Shown one piece after another: positions 44,622 to 54,713 of a stretch of DNA of 64,000 nt. The notes under the pieces were generated by a model. The model did not search any database and was not told the origin of the DNA. It saw only the letters and a list, made by a program, of their open reading frames with translations. How positions within the stretch are numbered: the first letter of the stretch is position 1; each line of letters begins with the position of its first letter. The position numbers and the translations under genes are program-made. Source of the stretch: Massilia mucilaginosa (lineage in GTDB: Bacteria > Pseudomonadota > Gammaproteobacteria > Burkholderiales > Burkholderiaceae_D); the NCBI RefSeq assembly GCF_011682145.1, contig NZ_WHJH01000019.1:46800-110799 (forward strand). The letters are read 5' to 3'.

Positions 44622-45544
44622 GCACCACGGTCGTGTATGGCGAAGCGCTGGTCGACGATTTTTTGAACGAGCAGGTGGTGGGCGGCGCGCCGTTCAACGT
44701 GGCGCGCCATCTGGCGGCGTTCATGTCGCCGCAACTGGCGATCACCCGCATCGGCGACGACAGGAACGGCGCCATCGTGCGCGCCGAATTCGAGCGCTTC
44801 GCCATGTCCGACGCCGGCCTGCAGTTCGATCCGATCGAAGAAACCGGGCGCGTGGTGGTCGAGCGCAATATGCGCGGCCACCGCTTCGTGATCCTGCCGG
44901 GCCAGGCCTACGACTACATCAACCCCGAGCAGGCCCTGGGGGCGCTGGAATCGGTGCAGGCGTCGGCGATTTACTTCGGCACGCTGGCGCAGCGCTGCCC
45001 GCGCTCGCGCGACACCCTGTACGCGCTGCTCGACGCCAGCAACGCCACGCGCTACCTCGACTTGAACCTGCGCGAAGGCCAGTTCGACGAGCGCTGCGTG
45101 TTCCACTCGCTGCACGCGGCCGATATCGTCAAGGTCAACGAGGAGGAATTGCAGTCGCTGTTCGCGTGGTATGTGGATATCCATCCATCCGAGCCGCCGC
45201 TCGATGGCGACGAGGTGCGCGCGGCGTGCGCGGTGCTGGTGCAGATCTTCGGACTGGAAGCGCTGATCGTGACCCTGGGTCATCGCGGTTCGGTGTACTT
45301 CGGAGCCGATGGGGAGGTGATCGTCCATCGCGACAATCCGCCGCCGCCGTTCGTGATCGATTCGGTGGGTGCCGGGGACGCGTTTTCGGCGCTGTTCCTG
45401 CTGGGCCGCGTGCGCGGCTGGGCGCTGGAAACAACCCTGTCGCGCGCCAATGAATTCGCCGGGGCGGTGTGCGCGATTCCGGGGGCGATACCGAGGAGTC
45501 TGGGGTTCTACGACAAATGGGTGGCGCGCTGGGGGAGCGGGTAA
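44618..45544 (+). CDS. PfkB-family carbohydrate kinase (fructokinase-like)
   Basis: A 308-residue ribokinase-fold sugar kinase. It begins VVYGEALVDDFLNEQVVGGA, typical of fructokinases. The catalytic loop DSVGAGDAFSALFLLG carries the base Asp. It likely phosphorylates fructose to fructose-6-phosphate; the sugar is inferred from similarity only. Coupled to the lacI gene by an ATGA overlap, making a two-gene regulator-kinase unit. Confidence 0.85.
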   Translation: MSTTVVYGEALVDDFLNEQVVGGAPFNVARHLAAFMSPQLAITRIGDDRNGAIVRAEFERFAMSDAGLQFDPIEETGRVVVERNMRGHRFVILPGQAYDYINPEQALGALESVQASAIYFGTLAQRCPRSRDTLYALLDASNATRYLDLNLREGQFDERCVFHSLHAADIVKVNEEELQSLFAWYVDIHPSEPPLDGDEVRAACAVLVQIFGLEALIVTLGHRGSVYFGADGEVIVHRDNPPPPFVIDSVGAGDAFSALFLLGRVRGWALETTLSRANEFAGAVCAIPGAIPRSLGFYDKWVARWGSG

Positions 45545-45548
45545 ACCA

Positions 45549-45590
45549 CCGTCGCCCCCGCGCCAGGGCGGCCCTCGGCGGGGGCGACGG
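45549..45590. terminator. GC-rich hairpin between convergent genes
   Basis: CCGTCGCCCCCGC (45549-45561) and GCGGGGGCGACGG (45578-45590) form a perfect 13-bp stem between the fructokinase and bacterioferritin stops. There is no U tract on either strand, so termination, if any, would not be of the classical intrinsic type. Confidence 0.5.
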
Positions 45591-45597
45591 CGTGCAG

Positions 45598-46074
45598 TTA
45601 AGCGTGCTCGCCCATCTGGCTCTGCAGGTAGTTCTGAATCCCGACCTTGACGATCAGGTCCAGCTGCGTTTCCAGCCAGTCGATGTGTTCCTCGGTGTCT
45701 TCCAGGATCATCAGGAACAGATCGCGCGTCACGTAATCGGCTGCCAGCTCGGCGGCGGCAATGCCTTCCTTGACGGTCGCATGCGCGGCTTGCTCCAGTT
45801 TCAGGTCGCATTCGATCATTTCCTGGGTCGATTCGCCGATCAGGAGCTTGTGCAGCGCTTGCAGGTTCGGCAAGCCGTCGAGCATCAGGATGCGGTCGAT
45901 CAGCTTGTCGGCGTGCTTCATTTCGCCGATCGATTCTTCGTATTCTTTCTTGGCCAGCTTCTCCAGGCCCCAGTGACGGTACATGCGCGCATGCAGAAAA
46001 TACTGGTTGATCGCGGACAGTTCGTTGGTCAGCTGCGCATTGAGCAGCCGGATGACATTCTTGTCGCCCTTCAT
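45598..46074 (-). CDS. bfr: Bacterioferritin
   Basis: A 158-residue four-helix iron-storage subunit that forms a 24-mer cage. Ferroxidase ligands appear in [20 protein letters not shown] (Glu18-type), [20 protein letters not shown] (Glu, His) and the paired [10 protein letters not shown]. The heme-binding Met lies in the EMKHADK region (about residue 52). Downstream of tonB and bfd in the same direction but separated by a terminator. Confidence 0.95.
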   Translation of the reverse strand: MKGDKNVIRLLNAQLTNELSAINQYFLHARMYRHWGLEKLAKKEYEESIGEMKHADKLIDRILMLDGLPNLQALHKLLIGESTQEMIECDLKLEQAAHATVKEGIAAAELAADYVTRDLFLMILEDTEEHIDWLETQLDLIVKVGIQNYLQSQMGEHA

Positions 46075-46135
46075 GGGAGGCTTTCTTTAGTGATGGAGAG
46101 TTCCTCCATGATACCAAAAAACGGGCGCGCACGGC

Positions 46136-46157
46136 AAAAAGGCCCCTCGCAGGGGCC
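46136..46157 (-). terminator. Intrinsic terminator of tonB
   Basis: GGCCCCT-GCG-AGGGGCC followed by TTTTT on the minus strand, a 7-bp G/C stem 22 bases after the tonB stop. It separates bfd-tonB from bfr. Confidence 0.85.
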
Positions 46158-46178
46158 GTTTTGTTGCTCACAAACCGA

Positions 46179-46877
46179 TCAGCTGGCGAGCTGGAAGGTC
46201 AGTGGCACGATCACATACACCGACACCGCATGCCCATCTTCCACGTGCGGCTTGAAGACGGCGCGCATGGCGGCCTGGCGCCCGGCTTCATCGAGACGCG
46301 AGGAACCGGACGACGACTGCACCTTGACCTGGTCGGGCATGCCTTTTTCGTTCACCAGGATCAGCAGCACGACCTTGCCCTGTTCCCCCATGCGCTTGGA
46401 CATGGTCGGGTACACCGGCTGCGGCGCCTGGATGTATTCCACGCCCGAGGTAATGGTTTTCGGTCCGGGCGACGGCGGCGCCGGCGGCGCGGCCACGAGC
46501 ACCGGGGCGGCCGGCGCTTCGCTGGCGACCGGCGCCGATGGCGGCGAGGCGGTAATCGTATTCTGGACGGGAACTTGCACGATCGGCGTGACCGGCACCA
46601 CCACCCGCGGCGGCGGGCGCAGCGTGGCCACGGCCACCACCTTGGGCGCGGCCGGGGTGGCCGGTTTGGGCGGCGGCGGGGCCACGAAGCTGACCATGAT
46701 CGCCTGCGGCAGCGCCACTTCGGCCATGCGGTGCAGCAGGCCGCTCGAAATCAGGTAGAACAGCGCGGCGTGGATGGCGATCACCACCGCGACAGGGCCG
46801 AACTTGGCGCGCAGCTTCGCCACCACGGCAGTGGGGTCGCCCATGCCGGGTTCGGTGGAAAAGGTCATTGCACTCAT
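46179..46877 (-). CDS. tonB: TonB-family energy transducer
   Basis: A 232-residue inner-membrane protein that transmits proton-motive force to outer-membrane receptors. One TM helix (VAVVIAIHAALFYLISSGLL) contains the conserved His. A Pro/Ala-rich periplasmic spacer follows, then the C-terminal TonB domain (VYPTMSKRMGEQGKVVLLIL; AVFKPHVEDGHAVSVYVIVP). No exbB/exbD are adjacent. Downstream of bfd by 8 bases and of the Fur box. Confidence 0.9.
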   Translation of the reverse strand: MSAMTFSTEPGMGDPTAVVAKLRAKFGPVAVVIAIHAALFYLISSGLLHRMAEVALPQAIMVSFVAPPPPKPATPAAPKVVAVATLRPPPRVVVPVTPIVQVPVQNTITASPPSAPVASEAPAAPVLVAAPPAPPSPGPKTITSGVEYIQAPQPVYPTMSKRMGEQGKVVLLILVNEKGMPDQVKVQSSSGSSRLDEAGRQAAMRAVFKPHVEDGHAVSVYVIVPLTFQLAS

Positions 46878-46885
46878 AAATACAC

Positions 46886-47101
46886 TCAGGCTGTTTGCGC
46901 CGAGCGGAAGGACAACTCGGTGGCGTGGATGGTTTTGCTCTCAAGGTGCTGGTTCAGGACTTGCTTGGCGCAGCTGGCGCATTTGCCGCAGCAGGTGCCC
47001 ACGCCCAGGTCGCGGCGCAGCTCGGCCATCGACGACAAGCCGAGATCGACCGCCTGACGAATTTCGCGGTCGGAAATGTTATTGCAAACACAGACGATCA
47101 T
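46886..47101 (-). CDS. bfd: Bacterioferritin-associated ferredoxin
   Basis: A 71-residue [2Fe-2S] protein that reduces and mobilises iron from bacterioferritin. The Cys pattern MIVCVCNNIS and GTCCGKCASC gives the four cluster ligands. First gene of the minus-strand iron operon, immediately behind the Fur box. Confidence 0.95.
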   Translation of the reverse strand: MIVCVCNNISDREIRQAVDLGLSSMAELRRDLGVGTCCGKCASCAKQVLNQHLESKTIHATELSFRSAQTA

Positions 47102-47151
47102 CGAAGCACCTTCCTTTAATCAGGGTCAGCGGTCAATCTTGCCGCTTTCAC

Positions 47152-47172
47152 CATAATGAGAATCATTATCAT
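47152..47172. promoter_or_regulatory. Fur box between bfd-tonB and feoAB
   Basis: ATAATGAGAATCATTATCA (47153-47171) closely matches the 19-bp Fur consensus of GATAAT/ATTATC type. It lies about 52 bases upstream of bfd and about 155 bases upstream of feoA, and so could repress both divergent units when iron is plentiful. A poorer AT-rich candidate lies near 47246-47268. Confidence 0.85.
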
Positions 47173-47327
47173 TAAGATTTGTATTCTGTCGCAACTCCCG
47201 ATCGAATGCAAGCGGTTTACCCAAAAAAGGGCCAACTCCAAATAGAAATCGTTCGCATTTACGATTATGATGCTAGTATCCAACACCAATGGTGTGCGAA
47301 CTCCACTTATCTTAGTGAACTGACAAT

Positions 47328-47594
47328 ATGACTCTTGCCCCTACCCTGATCACGCTCGACGCCCTCGTCCCCGGCCAGAGCGGCACCGTGATCCACATCG
47401 CGCCCTGCGCGGCGGAGGCGGGCGCCGGCGTCGATGTCGCGCGCCGCCTGATGGAACTCGGCTTCGTGCCGGGCGAGCGCATCCGCATGCTCAAGCGCCT
47501 GCCGGGCGGCGACCCGGTCGCGGTCAAGGTGGGCGACTCCACCTTCGCGCTGCGCCGCTTCGAGGCGTCGCTGGTCTCGGTCAAGCCGGAATAA
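47328..47594 (+). CDS. feoA: Ferrous iron transport protein A
   Basis: An 88-residue SH3-like cytoplasmic protein required for FeoB-mediated Fe2+ uptake. RLMELGFVPGERIRMLKRLP is the family core, and VAVKVGDSTFALRRFEA the C-terminal strand. Starts an operon with feoB 43 bases downstream. Confidence 0.93.
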   Translation: MTLAPTLITLDALVPGQSGTVIHIAPCAAEAGAGVDVARRLMELGFVPGERIRMLKRLPGGDPVAVKVGDSTFALRRFEASLVSVKPE

Positions 47595-47637
47595 ACGACA
47601 ACACGACAGAATCAACGGAATCAACGGAAACGAACAA

Positions 47638-49542
<1,905 letters not shown>

Positions 49543-49543
49543 G

Positions 49544-49783
49544 ATGCTTGACTATCTGATTGTGGGACTGATCGTCGCCGTGGCCGCGTGGTACGCGGCC
49601 TCGAAATACCTTCCGAAAAGCTTGCGCAACAAGCTGTTCGGCCAGAAGAAGGCCTCCGGCGGCTGCGGCAGCGGATGCAGCAGCTGCGGCAGCTGCGAGG
49701 ATGCGCCGGCGGCGCCGCGCACCGGTGGCGATACGCCGGCGGGCCACAACAAGCCGCGCGTGATCGAGCTGCACCTGAAGTAA
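49544..49783 (+). CDS. FeoB-associated Cys-rich membrane protein
   Basis: A 79-residue protein with one N-terminal TM helix (YLIVGLIVAVAAWYAASKYL) and a Cys/Gly cluster SGGCGSGCSSCGSCEDAP (five Cys) in the tail. It starts one base after the feoB stop. Matches the small Cys-rich partner found at the end of many feo operons, taken to replace FeoC; its exact role is unproven. Confidence 0.8.
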   Translation: MLDYLIVGLIVAVAAWYAASKYLPKSLRNKLFGQKKASGGCGSGCSSCGSCEDAPAAPRTGGDTPAGHNKPRVIELHLK

Positions 49784-49820
49784 GTTCCCTATCCGCGTTT
49801 CCTGCGCTTCAAGGCCATTG

Positions 49821-50168
49821 ATGGACCTTTCTCCAGTTATCGCGACCATCGTTCCGCTGGCCGGACTCGTGCCGGCCTTCATGGTCGGGCGGCGCACCGG
49901 TCGCAGCAACTTTCCCGCTATCTGGTTCTTTGCAATTTTGCTGGCGCTGGGGATCGGGGTGGCGCTGACGATCGTGCAGGTGTTCGTGCACACCTTGTGC
50001 ACGGAAGAATCCAGCCTGTGTACCCAGCGTGGCGATGTCAACATGACCTACTGGTTTCAGTCGTTTTTCGCCATTCCCCTTTTCTGGTTGATCGTTACCG
50101 TCAGCGGCTATCGCAGCCGCCGCGCCAAGCAAAAAGCCATGCCGCGCGCGAAGGTGGTTTACTGGTGA
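49821..50168 (+). CDS. Small membrane protein of unknown function
   Basis: A 115-residue protein with three hydrophobic segments (VIATIVPLAGLVPAFMV; IWFFAILLALGIGVALTIVQ; FFAIPLFWLIVTVSG) and a Cys pair in the loop (LCTEESSLC). Basic C-terminus. No family recognised. It follows the feo operon in the same direction after 37 bases and might be a passenger of that transcript. Confidence 0.55.
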   Translation: MDLSPVIATIVPLAGLVPAFMVGRRTGRSNFPAIWFFAILLALGIGVALTIVQVFVHTLCTEESSLCTQRGDVNMTYWFQSFFAIPLFWLIVTVSGYRSRRAKQKAMPRAKVVYW

Positions 50169-50185
50169 TGGAACCAGTGTCCGGC

Positions 50186-50590
50186 TTACTGCCGGCGCAG
50201 GCGGCTCCACGGTGTGACCTTGTATAAGTTCATTGCTTGCGCCGGATAGATCTCGCCGCGCGGACCCAGCGCCATGAGGCCCGGTTCGTATTGCGTCAAT
50301 GGCGGATCGGGCAGCATCGGCCTGGCATCGACCGGGTTGAAGACGGTGCTCACCGCGCCATCGGTATCGATGCTCAGGGTGCGCCCACCCTCCCACAAAA
50401 ATCCCGCCCGGGCGCATCGACCGCCAGGCCGTCGATCACGTCCACGCCATGCTCGATCACTTCCAGGGGCCCGGCCTGCGCCGTCCGCTCGCGTTGCTGC
50501 GCGTCGGCCGCATACGCTTGCTGGCGCGTGAAGTGGTAGGCCGCCGCGGCGCTCGCCTGTGTGTGCTTGCATGGGGTGGCTTTCCTGATG
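50186..50590 (-). pseudogene. Decayed paralog of the adjacent NHL/SMP-30-type gene
   Basis: The C-terminal reading (LSIDTDGAVSTVFNPVDARP; YEPGLMALGPRGEIYPAQAM; NLYKVTPWSR) parallels the end of the next gene (ILQVDTDGTISTFFDP; LMALGPNGEVYW; VYKITPWSR). Its N-terminal part, about 50400-50545, aligns only in another frame (FTRQQAYAADAQQRERTAQA). The beta-propeller middle is missing. So an in-place duplicate lost its centre and its frame. A short ATG frame (near 50570) remains open but reads through out of frame. Confidence 0.7.
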
Positions 50591-50610
50591 TATTGAGCCG
50601 GCTGTGTGAT

Positions 50611-51791
50611 TCAGGATGCGCGCGCGCCGGGTCCGGGCAGGGCGCCTGCGCCGCGCGGCATGGCTGGCGACAGGTGCGGCGCGCGGCTCCACGGCGTGAT
50701 CTTGTATACCGTCGAAAAACGGGTCCAGTACACCTCGCCATTCGGGCCGAGCGCCATCAGGGTCAGCGGGTAATCCTGAACCGGGTTCTCGAGCGGGATC
50801 GGCGCATCTTTGTCGGGATCGAAAAACGTGCTGATCGTACCATCCGTATCGACCTGCAGGATGCGCGCATCGTCCGACAGAAAAATGCGGCCGCCCGCAT
50901 CGACCGCGACCGCGTTGATATTGCATCGCACCGCTTTCGGTGCCGTGGTGCGTTCCGCGCAGCCGCTGTGCGGGCCGGTCCTGCAGGTGCTTTCATCCGG
51001 CGTGACGGGCGTAATCGGTGTGGCAAGCGCACAATCGCCGCCCTGGGTTGCCAGCCGGACGGCGCGCCCATCGGGCAAGATGCGATACACCCCGTGGCCG
51101 CTGCTCGCCACGACCACGCCGCCGTCGGGATGCGCCGCCAGGGCGCCAAGCATCCGTGAGGCGTCGTCGGCCGCGCCGTCCGGCACTGGCAGGAGCACTA
51201 ATTTTCCCGCGCCCGAGACTTTGTATGGCCCGTCCTGTGACAGCATGTACAGCGTGCCCGTCTTGTCGACGGCAATCGGCATCATGCCACCGCCCATGGT
51301 GTACGGCGCCATGGCGGTGTCGGCATGGGCCAGCGCGCTGACCTTGCCATCGGTAGCGATGCGCTTGACGCGCGCCGAGGCAAAACAGCCCAAACGCGGT
51401 CCGCTGCCATCGAGCGCATACAGGTTTCCCAGCCCGTCGGCCGCCAGCGTGGTCGGCGATTCCAAGCTCCTGTGCCGCGACGGATTGCTTTCCTGCTCAT
51501 CCCGGTCGGTGAACCTGGTGCGCTGTCCGGGCTTGCTCACGGCGTACACATCGTCTTCTCCGATCGTGGTGATGTAGAGCGTGCCGCGCACATCGACCGC
51601 CATGCCGTGGACTACGTGTTTGCCGTCGACAAGCACCTCCACGCGCGGCGCCCGGGCCAGCCGCTCGCGCTGCCGCGCCTGGTCGGCATAGGCTTGCTGG
51701 CGCGGGAAGTGGCAGGCCGCAGCAAGACGCCGGCGGCTATTACGGCCAGGCTGAGGAAGATGCTGCGGCGGGCGCCGGGAGCTGCGGGCAT
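50611..51791 (-). pseudogene. NHL-repeat/SMP-30-type beta-propeller lipoprotein with a frameshift
   Basis: The long frame encodes a beta-propeller (HGMAVDVRGTLYITTIGEDD; PTTLAADGLGNLYALDGSG; INAVAVDAGGRIFLSDDA). The natural start MPAAPGARRSIFLSLAVIAA is in a different frame at 51791. Joining them near 51720 would restore a lipobox-like LLAAC before HFPRQQAYADQ; the sequence is one base short there. Either a real 1-base deletion disables export or it is a sequencing error. About 390 residues if repaired. The downstream damaged copy (50186-50590) shows tandem duplication. Function unknown; possibly a periplasmic lactonase-like protein. Confidence 0.7.
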
Positions 51792-51907
51792 GCGATGACC
51801 TTTTCTGTGTGTGTTTATCCATTGTAACAAGGCAATAAACACTGACAGAATTTATTCGCACGCCCGGGCGCGTGCTGGCTATCTGGCGGCGCCCAGATCG
51901 ATGGCGG

Positions 51908-52519
51908 TCAGGTAGCCGGCTTGTCCCGGCACCAAAAATCGACCGGCGCCCAGTAGCCGCGCCGCCCGGCGTCGGCCGGCATGAGCGGGTCGTCCATGCT
52001 GGCGATGGCGATGGCGCCGGCCTGGGTGCTGTGGGTTTTTGCGGGCAGGCGCGCGGCGACCGCCGTGCCGGGCGCGATGGCGCTTTGCGGCGCCGCCGAC
52101 ATCACCACATCGAGGCTCACCAGCGAACCGCTGCCGCTGGCGCGCACCGGCGCCATGCCGTAAATGCCGACCGGTTCGCCGGCGTCGAGCGTCAGGTTGC
52201 CGTTGGCGTCGCCGAACGCGAACAGGGCGTACTCGCCCTTTGGCACGATCAGCTCATAGCCGCCGGCTTCATGCAGCACGGCATAGTGCGCGATGTCGAG
52301 GCGGCCGTCGCGCCGGGTGGCGGCGGCGGCGACCACCGGGCCGTCCCAGGCCTGCGCGCTGGTGACGTGGCCGGCCAGCACGGTGGAGGCATAGAAGGTG
52401 GCCGATTCCTCCTTGAGCCTGACCAGCGAGCAGGCGCTCAGGCAGAAACAAACGCTCAGCCAGAAACAACGAGTTACCACTACCGTACCGGATCGATTTC
52501 GCAAGGGACGACTATTCAA
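51908..52519 (-). CDS. Lipoprotein, probably truncated N-terminal part of a larger hydrolase
   Basis: A frame of up to 203 codons with a lipobox (CLSACSLV) and then a beta-rich domain (FYASTVLAGHVTSAQAWDGP; GEYALFAFGDANGNLTLDAG). It ends RGYWAPVDFWCRDKPAT. In proteins I recall from related bacteria, a GYW-PVDF stretch is followed by an alpha/beta-hydrolase domain with GGxG; here a stop comes at once, so the catalytic part may be lost. There is no ATG start: TTG at 52519 or GTG at 52480 must be used. The recollected family is not verified. Downstream of the ester hydrolase gene, same strand. Confidence 0.5.
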   Translation of the reverse strand: MNSRPLRNRSGTVVVTRCFWLSVCFCLSACSLVRLKEESATFYASTVLAGHVTSAQAWDGPVVAAAATRRDGRLDIAHYAVLHEAGGYELIVPKGEYALFAFGDANGNLTLDAGEPVGIYGMAPVRASGSGSLVSLDVVMSAAPQSAIAPGTAVAARLPAKTHSTQAGAIAIASMDDPLMPADAGRRGYWAPVDFWCRDKPAT

Positions 52520-52582
52520 TGCAAGCCAAGGGAACTCACCTTATACACACTATCGGCGCGCCCGGCAGGCCCGGGCCCCGGT

Positions 52583-54508
52583 TTATTTCGCCAGCGGCAG
52601 CACCGGCAGTTCGACCGCGCTTTCCATGCCCGGCGCGTGGAACACCTTGTGCGTGGCCTTGCGGTAGTCGCCCGGCTTGGCGAAAAAAATATTCGGCACG
52701 AAGGTTTGCGGATTGCGGTCGTACAGCGGGAACCAGCTCGACTGCACCTGCACCATGATCCGGTGCCCTTTCAGGAACACGTGGTCGGCGTTGGGCAGGG
52801 CGAAGCGGTAGCGTTCCACCTTGTTCGGGGTGATGGCCGCCGGCTTGTCCAGGCCCGTGCGATAGCGCCCGCGGAAGATATCCATGGCGATGCCCAGCTG
52901 GTAGCCGCCCAGTTCCGGCTGCGAGGCCACTTCGTCCGGATACACGTCGATCAGCTTGACCACCCAGTCGGCGTCGCTGCCCGTGGTCGAGGCGAACAGG
53001 TTGACCATGGCCTGGCCCGAGATCTGCAACGGCGCATCGAGCTTGTCGGAGACATAGGTCAGCACGTCCGGGCGGTCCGAGAACGAGCGCTGGTCGGTGG
53101 CCAGCCACGGCTTCCAGACCGCGCCGTCGAACATGCGCACCGGACGCGGGATGAACGGCACCGGCTTGGCCGGGTCGGACACGTAGTCGTCGGCCTGGGT
53201 TGAAGCGGGGGCGCCGGCGGCCGGCTTGTCGAAGTCCAGGCGCGCGCCGGCTTTCAGGTACAGCGGCCGCATCACCTCGGTGAGCGGCCACTTGTCGAGG
53301 CGCTGCCACTTGTTGGCGCCGGTGCGGTACGACAGCACCGGCGGCGTGTCGGCCTTCGGCGCGCCGTCCTTCAGGTACTGGTTAAAGAAGGGCAGCATCA
53401 CGTCGCGCCGGAATTCGGCGGCGGTGTCGCCGGTGAAGCGGATCGGGCCCAGGCTGGAACCGTCGTAATTGACGCCGCTGTGGCGCCACGGGCCGACCAC
53501 CAGGTGGTTCATGTTGTTGCCGGTGTCGAGCTTTTCGGTGGCGGCGTAGGCGGCGTAGGGGCCGTAGATGTCTTCCTGGTCCCAGCGTCCCACCACGTGC
53601 ATGGTCGGCACCTTGAGCGGACGCGCGCCGAGCACGCGGTCGAGCGCCTGGTTCTGCCAGTAGCTGTCGTAGGCCGGATGCTCGAAGATTTTTTTGGCGA
53701 AGGTCAGCTGGTCGATCCCGAAGCGCTTGGCGTAGTCGGAGGCGGAACCGGCGCGCAGGGCGAATTCGTAGTCGTCGTAGACGCCGGTGGCAATCGCCGG
53801 GCCATTGCCGCGCGCGGCGGTCTGGCCGGCGATGTACGACAGGTTATTGACGCGGAAGGCGCCGTTGTGGAACCAGTCGTCGCCGCGCCAGCCGTCCACC
53901 ATGGCGCTCATCGGCACCGCCGCTTTCAGGGCCGGGTGCGGATCGGCCAGCGCCATGAGCACCGTGAAGCCTTCGTAGGACGAACCCGCCATGCCGACCT
54001 TGCCATTGCTTTGCGCGATATTCTTGACCAGCCAGTCGATCGTGTCCCAGGCGTCGGTGGCATGGTCGACCGGGGTGTCGTTGAGCGGGCCGCGCAGGGG
54101 GCGCGTCATCACGTAGTCGCCTTCGGAGCCGTACTTGCCGCGCACATCCTGGTAGACCCGGATGTAGCCGTTGGCCACATACCCGTCGTCACCTTCGGCC
54201 AGCATGGAGGCCATGTGCGGACTGACGTTACGCTCGCTGCGCTTGGCCGCGTTGTAGGGCGTGCGCGAGAGGATCATCGGCGCGCGCGTCGCGCCCTTGG
54301 GAATGGTGATCACGGTGTGCAGCCTGACGCCGTCGCGCATCGGAATCATCACGATGCGCTTGACGTAGTCGGCGCCGTTGTCGAGCGGTTGGAACGGGGT
54401 GGCGGCAATATCGGGCGCCATCGGCGCGGTCTGGGCGCAAGCCAGCGGGGCGGCGGCCAGAAGAATCAGGGACAGGGCGGACAGGCGGATGGTGCGTTGG
54501 CGCGGCAT
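52583..54508 (-). CDS. CocE/NonD X-prolyl-peptidase-family hydrolase, alpha-amino-acid-ester-hydrolase-like
   Basis: A 641-residue exported serine hydrolase. The signal peptide is ALSLILLAAAPLACAQT. The nucleophile motif GMAGSSYEGFTVLMALADPH carries the Ser-Tyr typical of alpha-amino acid ester hydrolases and CocE, with the lid region YWQNQALDRVLGARPLKVP and the acid Asp in VVGRWDQEDIYG. NHLVVGPWRHSGVN supplies the catalytic His. The C-terminal jelly-roll domain runs from about residue 430. Acts on amide or ester bonds of amino-acid derivatives, possibly including beta-lactams; substrate inferred only. Monocistronic or with the truncated lipoprotein downstream. Confidence 0.87.
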   Translation of the reverse strand: MPRQRTIRLSALSLILLAAAPLACAQTAPMAPDIAATPFQPLDNGADYVKRIVMIPMRDGVRLHTVITIPKGATRAPMILSRTPYNAAKRSERNVSPHMASMLAEGDDGYVANGYIRVYQDVRGKYGSEGDYVMTRPLRGPLNDTPVDHATDAWDTIDWLVKNIAQSNGKVGMAGSSYEGFTVLMALADPHPALKAAVPMSAMVDGWRGDDWFHNGAFRVNNLSYIAGQTAARGNGPAIATGVYDDYEFALRAGSASDYAKRFGIDQLTFAKKIFEHPAYDSYWQNQALDRVLGARPLKVPTMHVVGRWDQEDIYGPYAAYAATEKLDTGNNMNHLVVGPWRHSGVNYDGSSLGPIRFTGDTAAEFRRDVMLPFFNQYLKDGAPKADTPPVLSYRTGANKWQRLDKWPLTEVMRPLYLKAGARLDFDKPAAGAPASTQADDYVSDPAKPVPFIPRPVRMFDGAVWKPWLATDQRSFSDRPDVLTYVSDKLDAPLQISGQAMVNLFASTTGSDADWVVKLIDVYPDEVASQPELGGYQLGIAMDIFRGRYRTGLDKPAAITPNKVERYRFALPNADHVFLKGHRIMVQVQSSWFPLYDRNPQTFVPNIFFAKPGDYRKATHKVFHAPGMESAVELPVLPLAK

Positions 54509-54713
54509 TCATTATCTCCAGAAGGGTCTTGTCGTCGGTGCGAATCATTCTTGCAATATTGTTCGATAGTACCTAACCACGCGGCGCTATGCAATCCGCA
54601 TTGCGCGCCATGTTCGCGAATGTGAAATTTGCTTGTCACTGTGACAAACTGCGCTTTTTGCGCCGGATAATCCATGTATCCTCGCTGCCCCGCTCCTGGC
54701 GTATGGACCGGCT

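Noticed and set aside
47246..47268. Second Fur box directly before feoA
   Set aside because: AT-rich and roughly dyadic but matches the consensus poorly; the 47153-47171 site is far stronger and can serve both directions.
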